Source: Mycteria americana (taxonomy: Eukaryota; Chordata; Aves; Ciconiiformes; Ciconiidae). From it: 64,000 bases of DNA. The position numbers and the translations under genes were made by a program. The notes beneath the pieces were generated by a model. It saw only the letters and a program-made list of their open reading frames with translations, was not told the DNA's origin and made no database searches. Positions 8,723 to 22,029 of the stretch are shown here, in pieces (position 1 is the first letter of the stretch; the number at the start of each line of letters is the position of its first letter). The DNA lies in contig NC_134367.1 of assembly GCF_035582795.1 (NCBI RefSeq), positions 3,784,501 through 3,848,500 on the forward strand. Direction: 5' to 3'.

Positions 8723-11700
8723 GATGGGCAGATGTGATTTCTGTGTGCTGTGTGGTTCATTCACCTCCTGGGAGGGCCTCCAGGAGAGGTTCTGCAGCCA
8801 GACCTCCCTGGACCATGATCAAAACACACCTCTGACATCCCTGGACACTTCTGACAGCCCCAGACCCCTGACACCAAAGTGACACACTGGAAGAGAAAAA
8901 GCTTTGGGATTTTCCCATTGCTGCAAAGCAGGGTGGTGGCAAAGGCTGGGAGAAGACTGATTGTCTCATATTGTGTCTCCCTCCTCTACAGGTTGAATCC
9001 CAGGTCAGTTTTAAGGGACACAACAGCCCCCAATGCCCCATCAGTGCCATTCAGCCTCTGCACTGGGGACCTCAGTCCCATTGCGGGGGTAGAGACCGGA
9101 GGCAAACAGCCACCGCCTTCCCCTTGTCCCCCCAAAATCCCACTCCCGGGGTGCCTCTAGAGCATCCTCATCCCAGCGCAGCCACTCAGGTTTCGTGGTC
9201 CCATGGCTGTCCCGGATACTTTAGCACAAAGCAGGTGACTTCCCAATGTAGTCTATGACCAGATTATTCCCTTGGGGGTCACCGTTAATGGAAGAAAAAC
9301 GAAGGTGGATTTCTTCAGTGTCCCCTTCCCTGCCCCCTCCACTGCATGATAAACCATTCACTCCAGGCTTTCTGCAGGGGGACAGGGAGCGATCTGGTGT
9401 CGGGTGGCTCAGAGCATCGTGGCAAAGGGAAGCTAGACAAGCCTTAGGAGCAATATTGGAGGGTGAGATGTTCGTGTCAAAAAAAGTCAACTCCCTGACT
9501 GGCTCATGGGACAGAAAACAGGCCTGTTTCTCTGAAACCCTCCAGGAAAAAGAATAACTTTGCATCCATGGGCCCTTTAAAACCCAGAAAAAGGCTACTG
9601 TACCGGTATTTGTTGGACTGAAGGATGCTGCAAGAGAAGAGAGGAAATATAAACCTCTCCCTGGCAGAAAGATTGTTTAATTTCTGCAGGGGGAAGGTCT
9701 GTGTCTCCTCTCTTCTGCAGCATCCTCTGTGGTCAGCAGAGATCTTGGCACTACAGCCGGTACATGGAGTTGGGGGCAAAAGTAATTTCTTCCTAAGGCT
9801 AATTTCTGTATTTGTTCAAAACTCCTCTGGTTGCCAGGAGAGTCTGAACACGGGGTGCCTGCAGACGTGTCTCTGCTGACAACCAGAGGTGAATCCCCAC
9901 GTTGTGTCCGTACATGCACCGTAAGCTGCTCCAAGGGGCTTGCTACCAACCACCGGGGTCCAAATGGCTGTGTACCAGGCAATTTTGGGGCAAACAGAAA
10001 TAACCCAGTGAGCAGCCTTATGCTCCTTTATTTTATCCTTAGGACATGGGATAAATGTGAAATCTGATAACTTTAAAAACTTTATCAGTTTAAAGACTAA
10101 CCAAGGATACAGGAATCCTGATAAAGCCGTGGCAACGGTGGGATTTCTTATGACATTTTTTGTGATAAGAGGAATAAGTCTCTTTCCAAACTAGGTGGGT
10201 ACTGTGACATACTGAGCCTGAGGAGGTTAACATCTAGTCCACGGAGGCTGAGATCAGGCAGGGATAGGCAGCAGGTAAATGTCACACTTGATACAGGATG
10301 GCCCATCAAGAGCCACAGACTGTTGTCTTCAAAGCAATAATTTGTCGAGCTTCACCTGACCCCAGACAACAGGATATTGAAGAAAGAAAAGTCACCTAAA
10401 ACAACCATGTGCTGGTGAGAAGACTGCATAGACACGCGGGGTTGAAAGTTTGATGAAATAATAAAAATTGCAAAAGGAAACACTGAACAACAACGAAAAA
10501 ACTCCTTTTGCTGTTTTTCTTTCCCATTTTCCCCCAAGAAAAAAAATAAGCCTGGTGTGAGGAGAGTGAAAAGACAAGCCACGTGAAAGCGAATGAACTG
10601 CAAAATGGGTTTTTGAAGTGGTGTATCTCGCTCTGCTGCATCTCCAGCCTTCAAAATGTTTCTGCAGCTGAAGAAAGTTTCTGACAGCAGTAGTTTATTT
10701 TGAATTTCTGTTGTTAGAATGACTGTTCCCCCCTCTTACTGCCCCTATCATCTGCAGCTGTGTAACCTCCTGGGGCACTTTGTTGCAGCATCTTGGGGAG
10801 CAGAGGGATGCTCCGACTGCACGAAACAACAGGCGGCAAGGCATGGGTCCTGTTTTGGAGGTTTCATCCTGGAATTTGACATGGGTGTAATGCAAGGAGA
10901 GGGGGGAGACAGGCTTCCTTCACCTTCAGATCCCACCTCTTTTATCGGCAGAAAGTTGGACCTGGCATCCCCAAGAGGAACCCGGCGCTCCCTGCAGTAG
11001 AGAAGCTCTCAAACACACAAAATGTGGGGGTTTTTTCCTAAAAAAGAGGCAGAAGGAAATTGCCTGGCTGCTTCTGCCCAGGTGCCCTGAATGCTAACCC
11101 TGCACTTGCCAGGCTCAGAAGTTGCACGTGTTGCAATCTGGGGGTTCATCCACTGCAACTGGCTCTTCCCTCCACTGGCCGCAGAAGCAGGGAGGGCAGC
11201 CGGGGCGCAGCTCTGTTACACAGGACAGCTGGCATTTCATACGCATGCGCTTTGTGCTTATATTAAATACGGTTTTTGCTTTTTCACCCCTTTCACAACA
11301 GCAGAGCAGCCATCTAACGTTTCCACAGTGAAAGGCACTCAAAGGAAAAAGAAACTGTGTTTGCCCTGTCCTGACAGCCGGGAAACGTCCAAAACCTTGC
11401 TGGGCCACTCATCTCTTGCAATGATAGAGCATCCTGCAGCTGCTATGGATTCATCTTCAGAAGAAGCGAGTGAGGAGCAGGGAGCGAGGGACACTGGCTG
11501 CTTACGGCAAATGTTTTGGCTGCAGAAGTGTTGTCTCCCTTGTGTGGAAATGCTATTTGTCTGAGTTGTCTTCAGCAAAGGAAAGCAAAAGGCCCCTCTG
11601 TGAATGGCATCCAAGAGATTCTCACTGGCTGCCTTTGGAGGCAAGACAGGAGCTGACGGGAACAAAAATTTGACTGGTCTCTTGTAAAGATGGTCAACAA

Positions 11701-12749
11701 TAACAACTTAATTTTGGTAGGAAACTTTTTGACCACAAAGGCTGTTATTCCAGGACCAGATAGGAATCAGAAGGTTGCAGAGAGCACTTCAACCAGTCTT
11801 ACTCACACGCAAAGTGAAAGCAAGAAGGAGAGAGGTACTGGTGATGACATGTACGAAAGAAAAAAAGTAAAAATGGTAGGGATTGTGCTCCGGTGTCTGA
11901 GAAATCCGTAATAACAGACTGGCATTATGAGAGAGAAATATTCAGCTATTACACCAACAAGAGGTGCTTCCCAGGGCTAAACCTTCCTCTTGGCATCATG
12001 AAGCTGAGCATCCAAAAAAGACATGCGATCAAATGATACTGCATACATGGAAGGTGCTTGTGGCAGTTTCAGGCTTTCAGAAGAAGGATGAGCAAAAGCA
12101 TAGAGGCTAAAACAGTAACCCCCAACATCACACATTTGACAGCATCACACTGAAAGTGTGCTACTCGTTGCATGTTGGATGGTGCTTTGGGTATGAAGGT
12201 GCAAGATAGGGTTGGAAGATGTAGTCGTCTTCCCAGAGTAGAGCTCTGGTACAGAGGATCTCAGAAACTGTGCCCAGACCTTGTCTTGGAGGGGATTAGT
12301 TGCCCAGAAGTGAATTTCTTGGACAAATGTATCCAGGTGTGAACAGATGACCAAGAAAAAGAGAAAACATATCTTCCCTAGTGTGGTCCGTCACCATTAC
12401 TACTAAGAATACGGTCTCTTTCTAATTTCAATCTGTTCATATTATGAATTCTAGCTATGCCCAGAAGCAGATTTACATCCTGGAAAGCACCTTTTATTGG
12501 CGAAGCAGTTGGATATTTATACTTTACGAAGCCAGTACTGATAAATCACTGGATTACAGGGTTTTCATATGTTTACAGGAAGAAAACACCAGCTGCAGGC
12601 TCACTGACCTAGCAGTAGGAGACAAAGACGTAACAAGTGATTTCTCAGTACTGCCTGTGGTGTGTTAAATAACAGAGAAACAGCACTCGGTTCTGACTAA
12701 CATACTGGGCTTGGTTCAAAGTTTTACCCTGGGAGAGCCACTCTGCAGC
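8723..12749. other. Intergenic spacer between OvoDB and an old CR1
   Basis: About 4 kb with no recognised gene. Open frames are short, lack exon-like signals, and none carries a defensin six-cysteine pattern on either strand. Confidence 0.5.
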
Positions 12750-13790
12750 ACAGATCATCGGGTACTTATACCCCACATCTTTGCAGGAGCAACAAGGGAT
12801 GAAAAGGCCACTCCCTTTGTGCTTAATTTCAATAAGGGAGCTACATAAAAATTGAGAAATTGTTAAGAAGAAGACAAAAGGGACAGCTAAAAGAGTTAAA
12901 TCTTTGCAAAAAGATTCTTTGCAAGCACCGTGGGAGCTATTTAAGGCCACTATATTGGAGACTGAGAGAAAATGTATGACACCTATTAAAAAAAGCCCTG
13001 AGAAAGAGCAAAAGGAAAAGGTCATAGCAGAACAGTGGGATGAGGGAGGTTGTTAGAAAGAAGAAGCTGGAATTGTGTCCAAACACAGAAAATAGAAAAG
13101 ATAATAAACTGTGCCTGACAAAGTGTAAAACACAATAAGGCAGCTCAGCAGAGAATTGCAGGAAGAACTTGCAAAAGGCAAAGAAACTTCTTAAAATAAG
13201 TCTTTTTTTTTTCCAAACACATCAGGAACAGGAAGCCTGATGAAGAGCATGTAGGGCAGGAGATGGTCAGAGCAGTAAAGCTAATAAAAGCTAAGGCCAC
13301 TCTATGGAAGGTAAACGAAATATCTGCAGCTGCATTCACCTTGCAAGAAAGAAGGGAGGTCTTCATGCTGAACTCTCCTTTCGGGGACTCATCAAAGGAC
13401 TTGTCTTAAATGTAAAGGAGGTGGAAGAGAGGAAATAAGCAGCAACAAATCACCAGCACCCAGACCTTTTTCCCCAAAAAGTCCTAATGGAATTCAAGGG
13501 TGAAACGGTTGGGGCTACAGTGGTAAATTTGATCATAAAAGATCTGGAGAAGGGGTTGAATGGAAAGATGGCAAAATTTGCTACTGGCACTGCGTTGTTC
13601 AGGGTAATAAAGGTGCCGGCTCCGGAAGGACCTCACTGGTTTGGGTGGCTGGTTTGTAAATTGGCTGATGAAATTCAGTGCAGATTGATGTAGAGTGATG
13701 CACATAGGAAAAACCAAACTAATTTTATATGTTGAATGAATGGCTCTATGTTGGTTATATCATTGCTCAGTAGAGACCGGGAATGCAAGT
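12750..13790 (+). mobile_element. Ancient CR1 LINE fragment (ORF2 region and beyond)
   Basis: Heavily decayed CR1 in which several landmark strings survive in order: CACAATAAGGCAG (13130), ACACATCAGGAACAGGAAGCC (13218), AAATCACCAGCACC (13447), and TGCACATAGG (13698). It retains internal coding-region sequence, unlike the short young CR1 ends elsewhere in the window, and it has large internal losses. Confidence 0.65.
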
Positions 13791-16396
13791 AATAAGGAGA
13801 GGAAGAGAGAACAGGGAACAGCATCATCACACAGTATTGCTTGATAAACCTTGGGAATTTTAGCCAGAAACTTTGGAACCATTTATTTGCTTTTTGATTT
13901 TCCCATTTCAGGGAGAAAGTGTTTCCCTCCTTTTAATGACAGCTAATATCCCTGTGCAAGACGAGGGGAGAGTTGGAGGCACCAAGACTCATATTTGCCA
14001 TTCGGAGAGCAAAATCTGAGATCTGGTGAGCTTTCAGCCTCTCTCTTATCAGGGAAGCATCAACTAGAAAAAGCCCTGACGGGTCATTGCTTTGCTTTTT
14101 ATACAAACTGCACTCAACCAGAAAGGTCCACGTCCCGACGCAGAAAAAGCCAGTGCAAACTCTGCCCCGACTGCTGCCTGCGATTATACGTAGGTATGAG
14201 TGACAGAGAAGCAGATGGGCATATTAACACGAATCATTGGACCAGACGTTTTCATTATGCCTGGCATTCCTCTTTCTTCCAGGGCAGATGTACTGACTGT
14301 CACTACAAGAAAAGACAGATCTTTAAAATGTATAGCACCAGACAATATGGTAACTCCAGATTTGTGTGGAAAGTGGTTTTTTGCTGCTCCATGCAGCTTG
14401 TTTCCTTTAAAATGTTTCTGCAGAAGTCATTATATTTCACTGAAAATAAGATACAGAGGAAAGCAGTGGGGAAAAAAAAAAATCTTACAGCCAGGATCCA
14501 ATTTATTATCACCTTGCAGCTTCCAGAAGCAGGGCTCAGAAAAACACCCTTTCTTTTGGAGCTGCAATTTATGATGCTGTTTTAATTGGTACTTAACCAT
14601 AATTTCTCAAGTTACTCTAGCTGCCAGATACGAAAGATAAAGAGTTTTTCCCAAAATACCTGTCCTTTCAAGATGTGGAACATCATGAAAGCTTCGGGTG
14701 AGAGGGGTGAATAAATGACTGCATTGAAGTGATGTGGTTTTAGGTGAAAACCAACAGCAATTCATGATCACTTCATTATTCCACTCCCGCACATGCTCTA
14801 TTGTAGTCTATAAATATGAGGGTATCTCTGCTTTATCAGTGAAAAATATGGTTCCTTTTCCGGATTTGTCTGGATCCCCGTGAACCCCAAGTCTTAAGGC
14901 CCCTCACTTTTTTTGCTTTTCTTACTAAATTCACTGGTCAAAGAAAAGGTATTAGAAGGGAAATACAGACGATGACTGAGGAAGGATCCTCTGCTGAAAT
15001 AGTGAGAATTTCCACAATGACTTCAGGGTATCAAGACACATGGGTGATTCAAGACCTGCAAATTACTTGGGCGCACATACACCAAATCAAGTCCTGGACC
15101 AGTGGCACAGAGAACATCCTAACAGAGGTTATTAACAGTGGCCTAATTTTACAACATAGAGTACTACCGTTTCTCCAGAGCTGGTGAGAAGGTATTTTGA
15201 CAACACCAAAGTTCACTGGGAGGTCAGAGCTGATGCTGCCAGAGATGTGTTAGGTGCCCCAATTTCTTCCTCTTCTAGGAACGACTGAGTGGGAAAACAA
15301 AAGAGGCAGTTCACAGCCCCTTTTCCAACCTGCTGCAGAGATCTTGGTTATGTTTCTCTTCACCTTTCCATTTATCCATTCCCCATCCACGGTCCACAGA
15401 GGTCATCAGAAATGGTATTGGCTTTATTCAAGCTGGCTTGAATGAAGCCAGCATGAATGCTTGCATGAAATTCATGCATTTACTGGAAGAGAAGGAGGTG
15501 GAAGCTTGCCACGGGCCATTGTGGGTTTATCATGTTTGCAGACAGCTCCTTGAACGCCTTCAGCAACTGTGGGTCATTACTGGGTGGTCTCTCTTTTAGG
15601 TCCCTCCATCTACATTTTTCACTTTCACCAGTCCCTGTTTTGTCTCATTGTGTTCCCTTACAATTCTTGGGTTTCTCCAACCCTGTGGCCCTTTCTCCCC
15701 ACAATCCAGGGACACCTTCAGATGCTACAAGATTTCAGGAGACCTGCATGTCACCAGCACTCATAAAACCACAGATAGGACACGGGAACATGAAACAGGA
15801 CATCATTAAAAGGACATGTAGACAATGACTCTATTTTCTATATGGTGACTCCATAGGCTGAGGCAGATGAGGATGGACAAAATCATCATAGCAGAAAAGG
15901 CTGCTGCACAGCCCCTTTACAGACCCTGCTAGGGCTGTTGTATGCCCACAGCAGGCACCAATGGATGCCTCCAATAGATGCTCTTGTAGGTGGTCTCAGC
16001 AGAGAAGCCTTGGGGAACTAGAGGGCAGGAACGATGCTTTCCCAAAGATCCTTTTAGAGAAGGTCTCTGGGCAATGCTGAAGGGAGTGTGAAATAATGCA
16101 CCCATCCATTCCTGCTCATTACTCAGTCATGCTAACATTGTTTTGCCAGGATCTCAGATGGATACCGATTTTCTGAGCCCCAGGACTGAACCAGGCTCTC
16201 TCCCTCATGCGAGACCCATGAGTTTTGCTATGAGGCTCAGTGGGGAAAGGGACACCCAGGAGGGTGTTATTCCAACCAGACATTTTCATCCACCATTGAC
16301 TGAATTCACTGTGGGAAACAGAGAGGAAAACTCCGTATGTTTAGCACTTCTGTTACAAATTTTGTGCAAAAAGAACAATGAGACATGCAGCTAATG
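13791..16396. other. Intergenic spacer between the two duplicated units
   Basis: No gene, young repeat or RNA gene is recognised. A small inverted repeat ATTCAAG-CTGG-CTTGAAT lies near 15427-15444. Confidence 0.45.
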
Positions 16397-16506
16397 GGCC
16401 TTTTGGGTTGGGCTTGGAGAACCTGTCCTAATGCTCTACATGGGATCATGGGGACACAAGTAACCACACCGCACACACCAGAGTTACATCTCCTTTTTTT
16501 TCTCTT

Positions 16507-16512
16507 TTTAAT
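16507..16512 (-). terminator. Likely poly(A) signal of OvoDA copy 2 (ATTAAA)
   Basis: Same hexamer and same distance from the stop codon as in copy 1, inside the near-identical tract. Confidence 0.5.
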
Positions 16513-16611
16513 TATTGAGAGGAGGGGATGACAATTGGGTGAGACGGCTGAGAAGCTGCTCCCAAAGCCACCACGGTGCCTCCTCTTCCCCAGAAGCTTC
16601 CTCTTCGGCTC

Positions 16612-18135
16612 CTATTTCCCCTTCCAGCCGGGCGGGATGCAGCAGTAGTACTTGCAGTCGGAGGAGAAGGACCACACGTCCGCCTTGGTGCACTTGCTGG
16701 AGCAGTAGCCCACCTTGGGGCAGTGCTTCCTGATCTGCCCATAGCCTGCAAGGGGAGACAGAGGGAGAGTGGTTGGGTCAGGACAGCTGCCTCTGTGCCC
16801 CACTGTCATGCCCTCCTCCCGTCACCTCCAGGTGTAAGCGTGGCAGTGGCCAGAAGGACGAGACCCTGCTTGTAGGGAGGTCCTGCTCCATTCTCCCACA
16901 TGTCCGCGCTGCTGCCCAAGCCCAGCCCCAAAGCAGGAAGGGACCTTGAAGAGCACAAGCCTGAGGAACTCCTTGTGCATCCCTCTCCCCCCAGCTGGTG
17001 ACTACAAGGCCAGCTGATGACACAGGTGCAGTTGGGGAAAGAGATGCTCCCAAGGAGAGCAATTCATTCCCCTCATGAGAGACAGCCCAAAAGCAAAGTT
17101 CATAAAGATGCTCATCTGTGCAAGACTGCACAGATGTCTTGCACCTCTCTTTAAGAGACAGGATCAGTGTTCTCAGAGCAAAACAGCAAAAGCAACACCG
17201 AAGTAGTTTCAAAAAACTGAGTTGGTGTTCCAAAAAATATGGAGGGTTTCACAGGTGGCAGTTCCTGTAGTAACCAGAAATCTGACCTGCATGTATTAAA
17301 AGAGATTCAAGTGCCAAACACTAGGCACCAGGGTGGGAGACTGTTAGCCTAAAATAGCTGGGAAATGATGTCCAGAGTGAATGGATATTGGACTGGGAAC
17401 CCTTCTGAGCCCCAAATCTCCCTTTCGTTCATTGAAGAGAGAGGCGAGAACCAGAACTGGAGGGATATCTGTCAGCACTGCACATTAAAAATGCGAGGGA
17501 GCTGGACCCTGAAGATATACTCAGAACTGGTTTGACACAAAAAGTGGCATCATCTGAGCAGAGGAAACATCCAGGAGGCTGGTGTCTCTGAAAAAGACAT
17601 CCAGCACTTGCTTGGTACTCCATGGCTAAAATAATTACACCAGGGCCCAGCTCACCTTGACCTAGAAGGTGTCAAAAATGTCTGAGACATTCTAAATGTG
17701 CCTCCTACACTACTTTAAAGTGATTTTTTCTTTAAAGACTCATTTGTCTGCACATGAACATAGAGCCCCATTTAAGACAACCTGGGGTAACCAAGTCATC
17801 TGTGCATTTGCAGGAGACCAGCACCCATCTGCATACCTGAAGGACCAGATACATTTATGGGGGCAACAAAATCATAGAATCATAGAATCAATCATAGAAT
17901 CAGTAAGGTTGGAAAAGACCTCTACGATCATCTAGTCCAACCGTCATCACAGCCTTTAAAGCCAATAGAGACCATGTTTGCTCAAGCTGCCTATCAAACA
18001 TAGCCCACTCTGACCTCCATCACTCTGGTTCTCCCACTGTTGTCCAGCTCACCTTCCAACACAATTCACCCTCTTACCTGGGACAGCCAAGGAGACCAGT
18101 AGGAAGACAGCGAAGACAAGGTAGAGGAACCTCAT
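16612..18135 (-). CDS. Ovodefensin A-type (gallin/cygnin-like), copy 2
   Basis: The coding exons are complement(18078-18135) and complement(16612-16745), with a 1,332-bp GT-AG intron in the same phase as copy 1. The 63-residue precursor differs from copy 1 only at residue 18 of the signal peptide (Val for Thr), so the two genes make the same mature peptide, with cysteines at 28, 34, 38, 50, 54 and 55. Exon 2 and about 700 bp around it match copy 1 almost perfectly. Exon 1, despite being only 58 bp, carries several base changes, and the promoter is clearly different. The intron has gained a small minus-strand CR1 tail (17871-17950). The gene looks intact. Two promoters driving one peptide could raise dose or allow different timing; that is inference. 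Confidence 0.92.
17871..17950 (-). mobile_element. CR1 3' tail fragment in OvoDA copy 2 intron
   Basis: The minus strand carries the CR1 3' end: repeated AGAATCATAG strings followed by AGGTTGGAAAAGACC and TAGTCCAACCG on the plus strand. It is absent from the copy 1 intron, so it is an insertion specific to copy 2. Confidence 0.75.
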
Positions 18136-18232
18136 GGCTGGAGTTGAGCTGGGATCTCAGCAGGGCTGGAGAGAGGAGGGCTGGAGAGAGCCTGAGCTGG
18201 ACGCTGCTGAGTGGCAAGGCTGGGGATCCCCA

Positions 18233-18238
18233 TTTATA
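18233..18238 (-). promoter_or_regulatory. TATA box of OvoDA copy 2
   Basis: The minus strand reads TATAAA, about 100 bp upstream of the start codon, equivalent to the box at 2724-2733 of copy 1 although the sequence around it has diverged. Confidence 0.65.
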
Positions 18239-18899
18239 GTGGTTTCTGAGCAGAGAGGAGGGTTCTGGGGGAGGTCCTCCTGCTCACGGGACTGCTCATG
18301 GTTCACCGCACAGCACAACCGCTGGTCCCTCCACCTTGCACCTGGGTATGTTGGCAAAACTCCGCTCTCCCCAGATCTGGTATCAATACCCAATTCAAAT
18401 GAAAACCATTGAGTGTGACAGGAGCGAACGGTGAGTAGATAGAACAGATCTGCTGGGGCAGAGGGACCTCATAGGAAGCAAGATCAATATCAAAGGGCTT
18501 CAGGCCTTTCTCAACCTTTGGCAGGGATGAAACTGCATGCAATAGGGCTGAGCCACGGCCATGAGGCACCGATAACTCTCCCTCCGTTGTCTAGACCTGT
18601 CACCATGAGGGGCTGGACAAGCCGAGAGGGGCCCTGGTGTGAGCAGCCTTGGCTTGGGAAGGACCCGATGTCCGTGTATCACCCTCTTGGGAACCACGAC
18701 TGCAAAATCCCTCTGATAAATTTAGCAAACACCATGTTCAATGCAGCCTATTCTGTTGTCCCCTCTCACCCCACTGACGGGCAGGAGCACTGGGGCTGAG
18801 AGCCTTTTCCCAGGAGCCTGGATGAGCTGACCACTTGCAGACACTTCGATCATCACCTCTTCCTCACAAACCCTCCAGACAGCACTGGATTCTCAAGTT

Positions 18900-19735
18900 T
18901 GCTTAGTTTCTGGGACGGAGATAGCCTGATCCCTGCTGCCAGGGGAGCTCTGATGCTGACAGAAGGTTATTCAGAGCAGTGAAATGAAAGCTGACTGCAC
19001 GGAGTCTGCAAAGCAGAAGGATCTCAGCACTGAGTGGCAGAGTAGGCAGATGGCAAATGAGACTCAGTGATGACAAACTTACTTTCACCTTCCAGGAAAG
19101 AGGTGCTCCCAAAAAGCACTTCAGAAAAAAGTCATCTCAGTGTCTGGAGGCAGTCAGAAAGGAAAACTGAGTGTTAGGATTTGCTAGAACGGGCACTGAC
19201 AAAAATCGGTGTGTTCCTGTAACAGTTTCGAGGGTACTTCATGCTGCATACTGTGCACGCTGCTGGTGTCCCTGTCTCTGCACACGTGGAGTAGGACAAG
19301 AAGAGGTTCAAAGGATGGTAGCAAGGATGGTGAAAGCTGGGGACTTAATTTCAGACAGTGAGATAGTAATTATACTGGGACTTTTCCACTATAGGAGGAG
19401 ATGAGTATGTGGGGATCTGTGACAGCAGTGTCAAAACTGTACGTGTCCTAACAAAGAGAGAACTATGGTTTTCCATTTCTCATAATTAGAGAAGTAGGAG
19501 ATGATGTACAAAAGCATGATGCACTGAACAAAGAAATTCTTCTTTCACACAGCATACAATGGGATGGTGCAACTCATTACCATGGATATTGTGGAGGAAG
19601 AAAGTGTAAATGTGTTCAGAAAGCAAGCAGGGCAGTCAATCTAACTTTGAAGTTTGCTCTGCTCTGAGCAGCTGGCTGAACCAGATGATCTCCAGAGCTC
19701 CCTTCCACCCTGTATTACTCTATACTTCCATGAAA
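18900..19735 (+). mobile_element. Old CR1 LINE fragment in unit B
   Basis: Diverged CR1 with recognisable 3' strings (CTCATTACCATGG near 19572, CAGATGATCTCCAGAG near 19682, then a degraded tail near 19720). It aligns with the old CR1 at 3470-4260, so it was present before the duplication. Confidence 0.6.
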
Positions 19736-19944
19736 TCCATAAAATCCATTGAGGGGCATTCAGCACAATGATATGGATCCATATCCAACTTAACAACCCC
19801 CAAACCTCAGACTGCTGGAATTGGATGGGTTTCCAAATACATGCTACTGTATGTTTGTCATGTTCTTCTACTCTTCTAAGCATCACCTATTTGCCACTGT
19901 CAGACTGAAGACATTTGGCTAGATGGGTCGCTGCTATGCAGGGA

Positions 19945-20383
19945 GCAATGAAGCTGGGGAAGGGTCTGGAGCACAAGGCTGATGAGGAGCAGCTGAGGGA
20001 CCTGGGGTTGTTGAGCCTGGAGAAAAGGAGGCTGAGGGGAGACCTCATCGCTCTCTACAACTGCCTGAAAGGAGGCTGTAGAGAGGTGGGGTCGGTCTCT
20101 TCTCCCAAGTAACAAGTGATAGGACAAGAGGAAATGGGCTCAAGTTGCGCCAGGGGAGGTTTAGACTGGATATTAGGAAAAATTTCTTCACCAAAAGGGT
20201 TGTCCAGCATTGGAAGAGGCTGCCCAGGGAAGTGGTGGAGTCACCATCCCTGGGGGTATTTAAAAGACGTGTAGATGTGGCGCTTAGGGACATGGTTTAG
20301 TGGTGGACTTGGCAGTGCTAGGTTTACAGTTGGACTCGATGATCTTCAGGGTCTTTTCCAACCTAAATTATTCTATGATTCTA
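19945..20383 (+). mobile_element. CR1 LINE 3' fragment, unit B only
   Basis: Well-preserved CR1 3' region running from AAGCTGGGGAAGGG to the TTCTATGATTCTA tail. It encodes broken remnants of the CR1 C-terminal frame. No counterpart is seen in unit A, so it arrived after the duplication or was lost from A. Confidence 0.85.
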
Positions 20384-21465
20384 CAGCATGGTTTACTCTT
20401 CTGTGGCTGACTTATACTAATAAATAAACTGTGCTGAAGCTTGACACAGCAAGCTGGCTGTCCCCATTGGTAAATTTTTAGCACAGCCCTGGCCATGCTT
20501 TTTTCCGAGGCCACTTGGTTCTTTTGCAAACACACTTCCCACCGCACTTCATGTATCTCCATGGGACAGGTATGATTTCCAACACGACTGGGATGTGGTC
20601 ATCCTGCTTTGAGTGGAAGAGAGTTTAATACTATGGATGTGGCCAGGGTATGCCCACTGGCCTCAGGACCATAGAGTGGGCCCTGGTACTGTTCTGTTTA
20701 CCAAAAAAGATGCAACCTTGATGATTCATTGTGTGTTGTTACCAAAAATGCATGGAACCATAGATATCCTGAGAGTCACTGCTCCACATCCCCCAAACAG
20801 AGCTCCTTACAACCCTAAATCATCCCTCTCAGAAAGGTGTCAATCCTCTTTGGGAATACCACCAATAACTGGCCTCCCCCACATCATTTCCCCTCTTTCA
20901 GGACACCGTTCTCCATCCCACTAGAAATGCTATCCTATATACAACTCTGAGCGGTCATCACTGCAGTTTCAGCCCACTCTTTCTCATCTGGACCACCATA
21001 GTCATGGGGAACATATTATTCCTTTCCTGTGTACTCTTTATTCCTTTCCTATGTACTCTTTAGTCCAGATTCGTGGGGCATCATGGCTCCCACATTTTTT
21101 TTCCCATCATCATGATCTAAATTCTTCCAGATTTTTGTTATAGATCATATTTTCTTGGTCCCTGAACCATCTCAGCTCCAGGCTCTCTCCAACTATGCCA
21201 CCTCATCTTGAAGTATGGTGCCCTAAGCAGTAAACAGCACACTACCTGCAAGTCTAGCAGTTTGGAGTAATAAATGGATTAATTTAAGTGCCTGACAAGT
21301 GATAATCCTGTTGGGTTTTTTTTTTAGAAAGAATGATTTCTGCCTTTTCCATAACAGGAAGACATTGTACCCTTATGTGCATCTCACCTTGTTGCCCACT
21401 GCAGCCCCACACCTCTCCTGCAGAATCATTGCATCGGCAGATATTGCCCATTGCACCTTCTCCAC
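20384..21465. other. Intergenic part of unit B
   Basis: No gene or clear repeat is recognised between the CR1 tail and the solo LTR. Confidence 0.4.
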
Positions 21466-22029
21466 TGCCATGGTTTAGCCCCAGCCGGCAACTCAGCCCC
21501 ACCCAGCCGCTCGCTCACTCCCCCCGGTGGGATGGGGGAGAGAATCAGAAGAGTAAAAGTGAGAACACTCGTGGGTTGAGATAAAGACAGTTGAATAGGG
21601 AAAGCAAAAGCCGCGCACGCAAGCAAAGCAAAACAAGGAATTCATTCACCACTTCCCACGGGCAGGCAGGTGTTCAGCCATCTCCAGGAAAGCAGGGCTC
21701 CAGCACGCGTAACGGTGACTTGGGAAGATGAACACCATCACTCTGAACGTCCCCCCCTTCCTTCTTCTTTCCCAGCTTTCTATACTGAGCATGACGCCAT
21801 ATGGTATGGAACAGCCCTTTGGTCAGTTGGGGTCAGCTGTCCTGTCTGTGCCCCCTCCCAACTTCTTCTGCACCCGGCAGAGCATGGGAAGCTGAAAAGT
21901 CCTTGACCAGTGCAGCAACAACTAAAACATCCCTGTGTTATCAACACTGTTTTCAGCACAAATCCAAAACATAGCCCCATACCAGCCACTATAAAGAAAA
22001 TTAACTCTATCTCAGCTGAAACCAGCACA
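21466..22029 (+). mobile_element. Solo LTR of an avian endogenous retrovirus
   Basis: This 564-bp fossil element begins TGCCATGGTTTAGCC and ends GAAACCAGCACA. It is flanked by a perfect 5-bp target-site repeat, TCCAC, at 21461-21465 and 22030-22034. There is no internal region. It is the same family as the solo LTR at 5770 but an independent insertion at a different site. Confidence 0.92.

Noticed and set aside
11091-11564. Cys-containing frame of 157 codons that might hide another defensin
   Set aside because: Cysteine spacing fits neither beta-defensin nor ovodefensin patterns and no signal exon is nearby.
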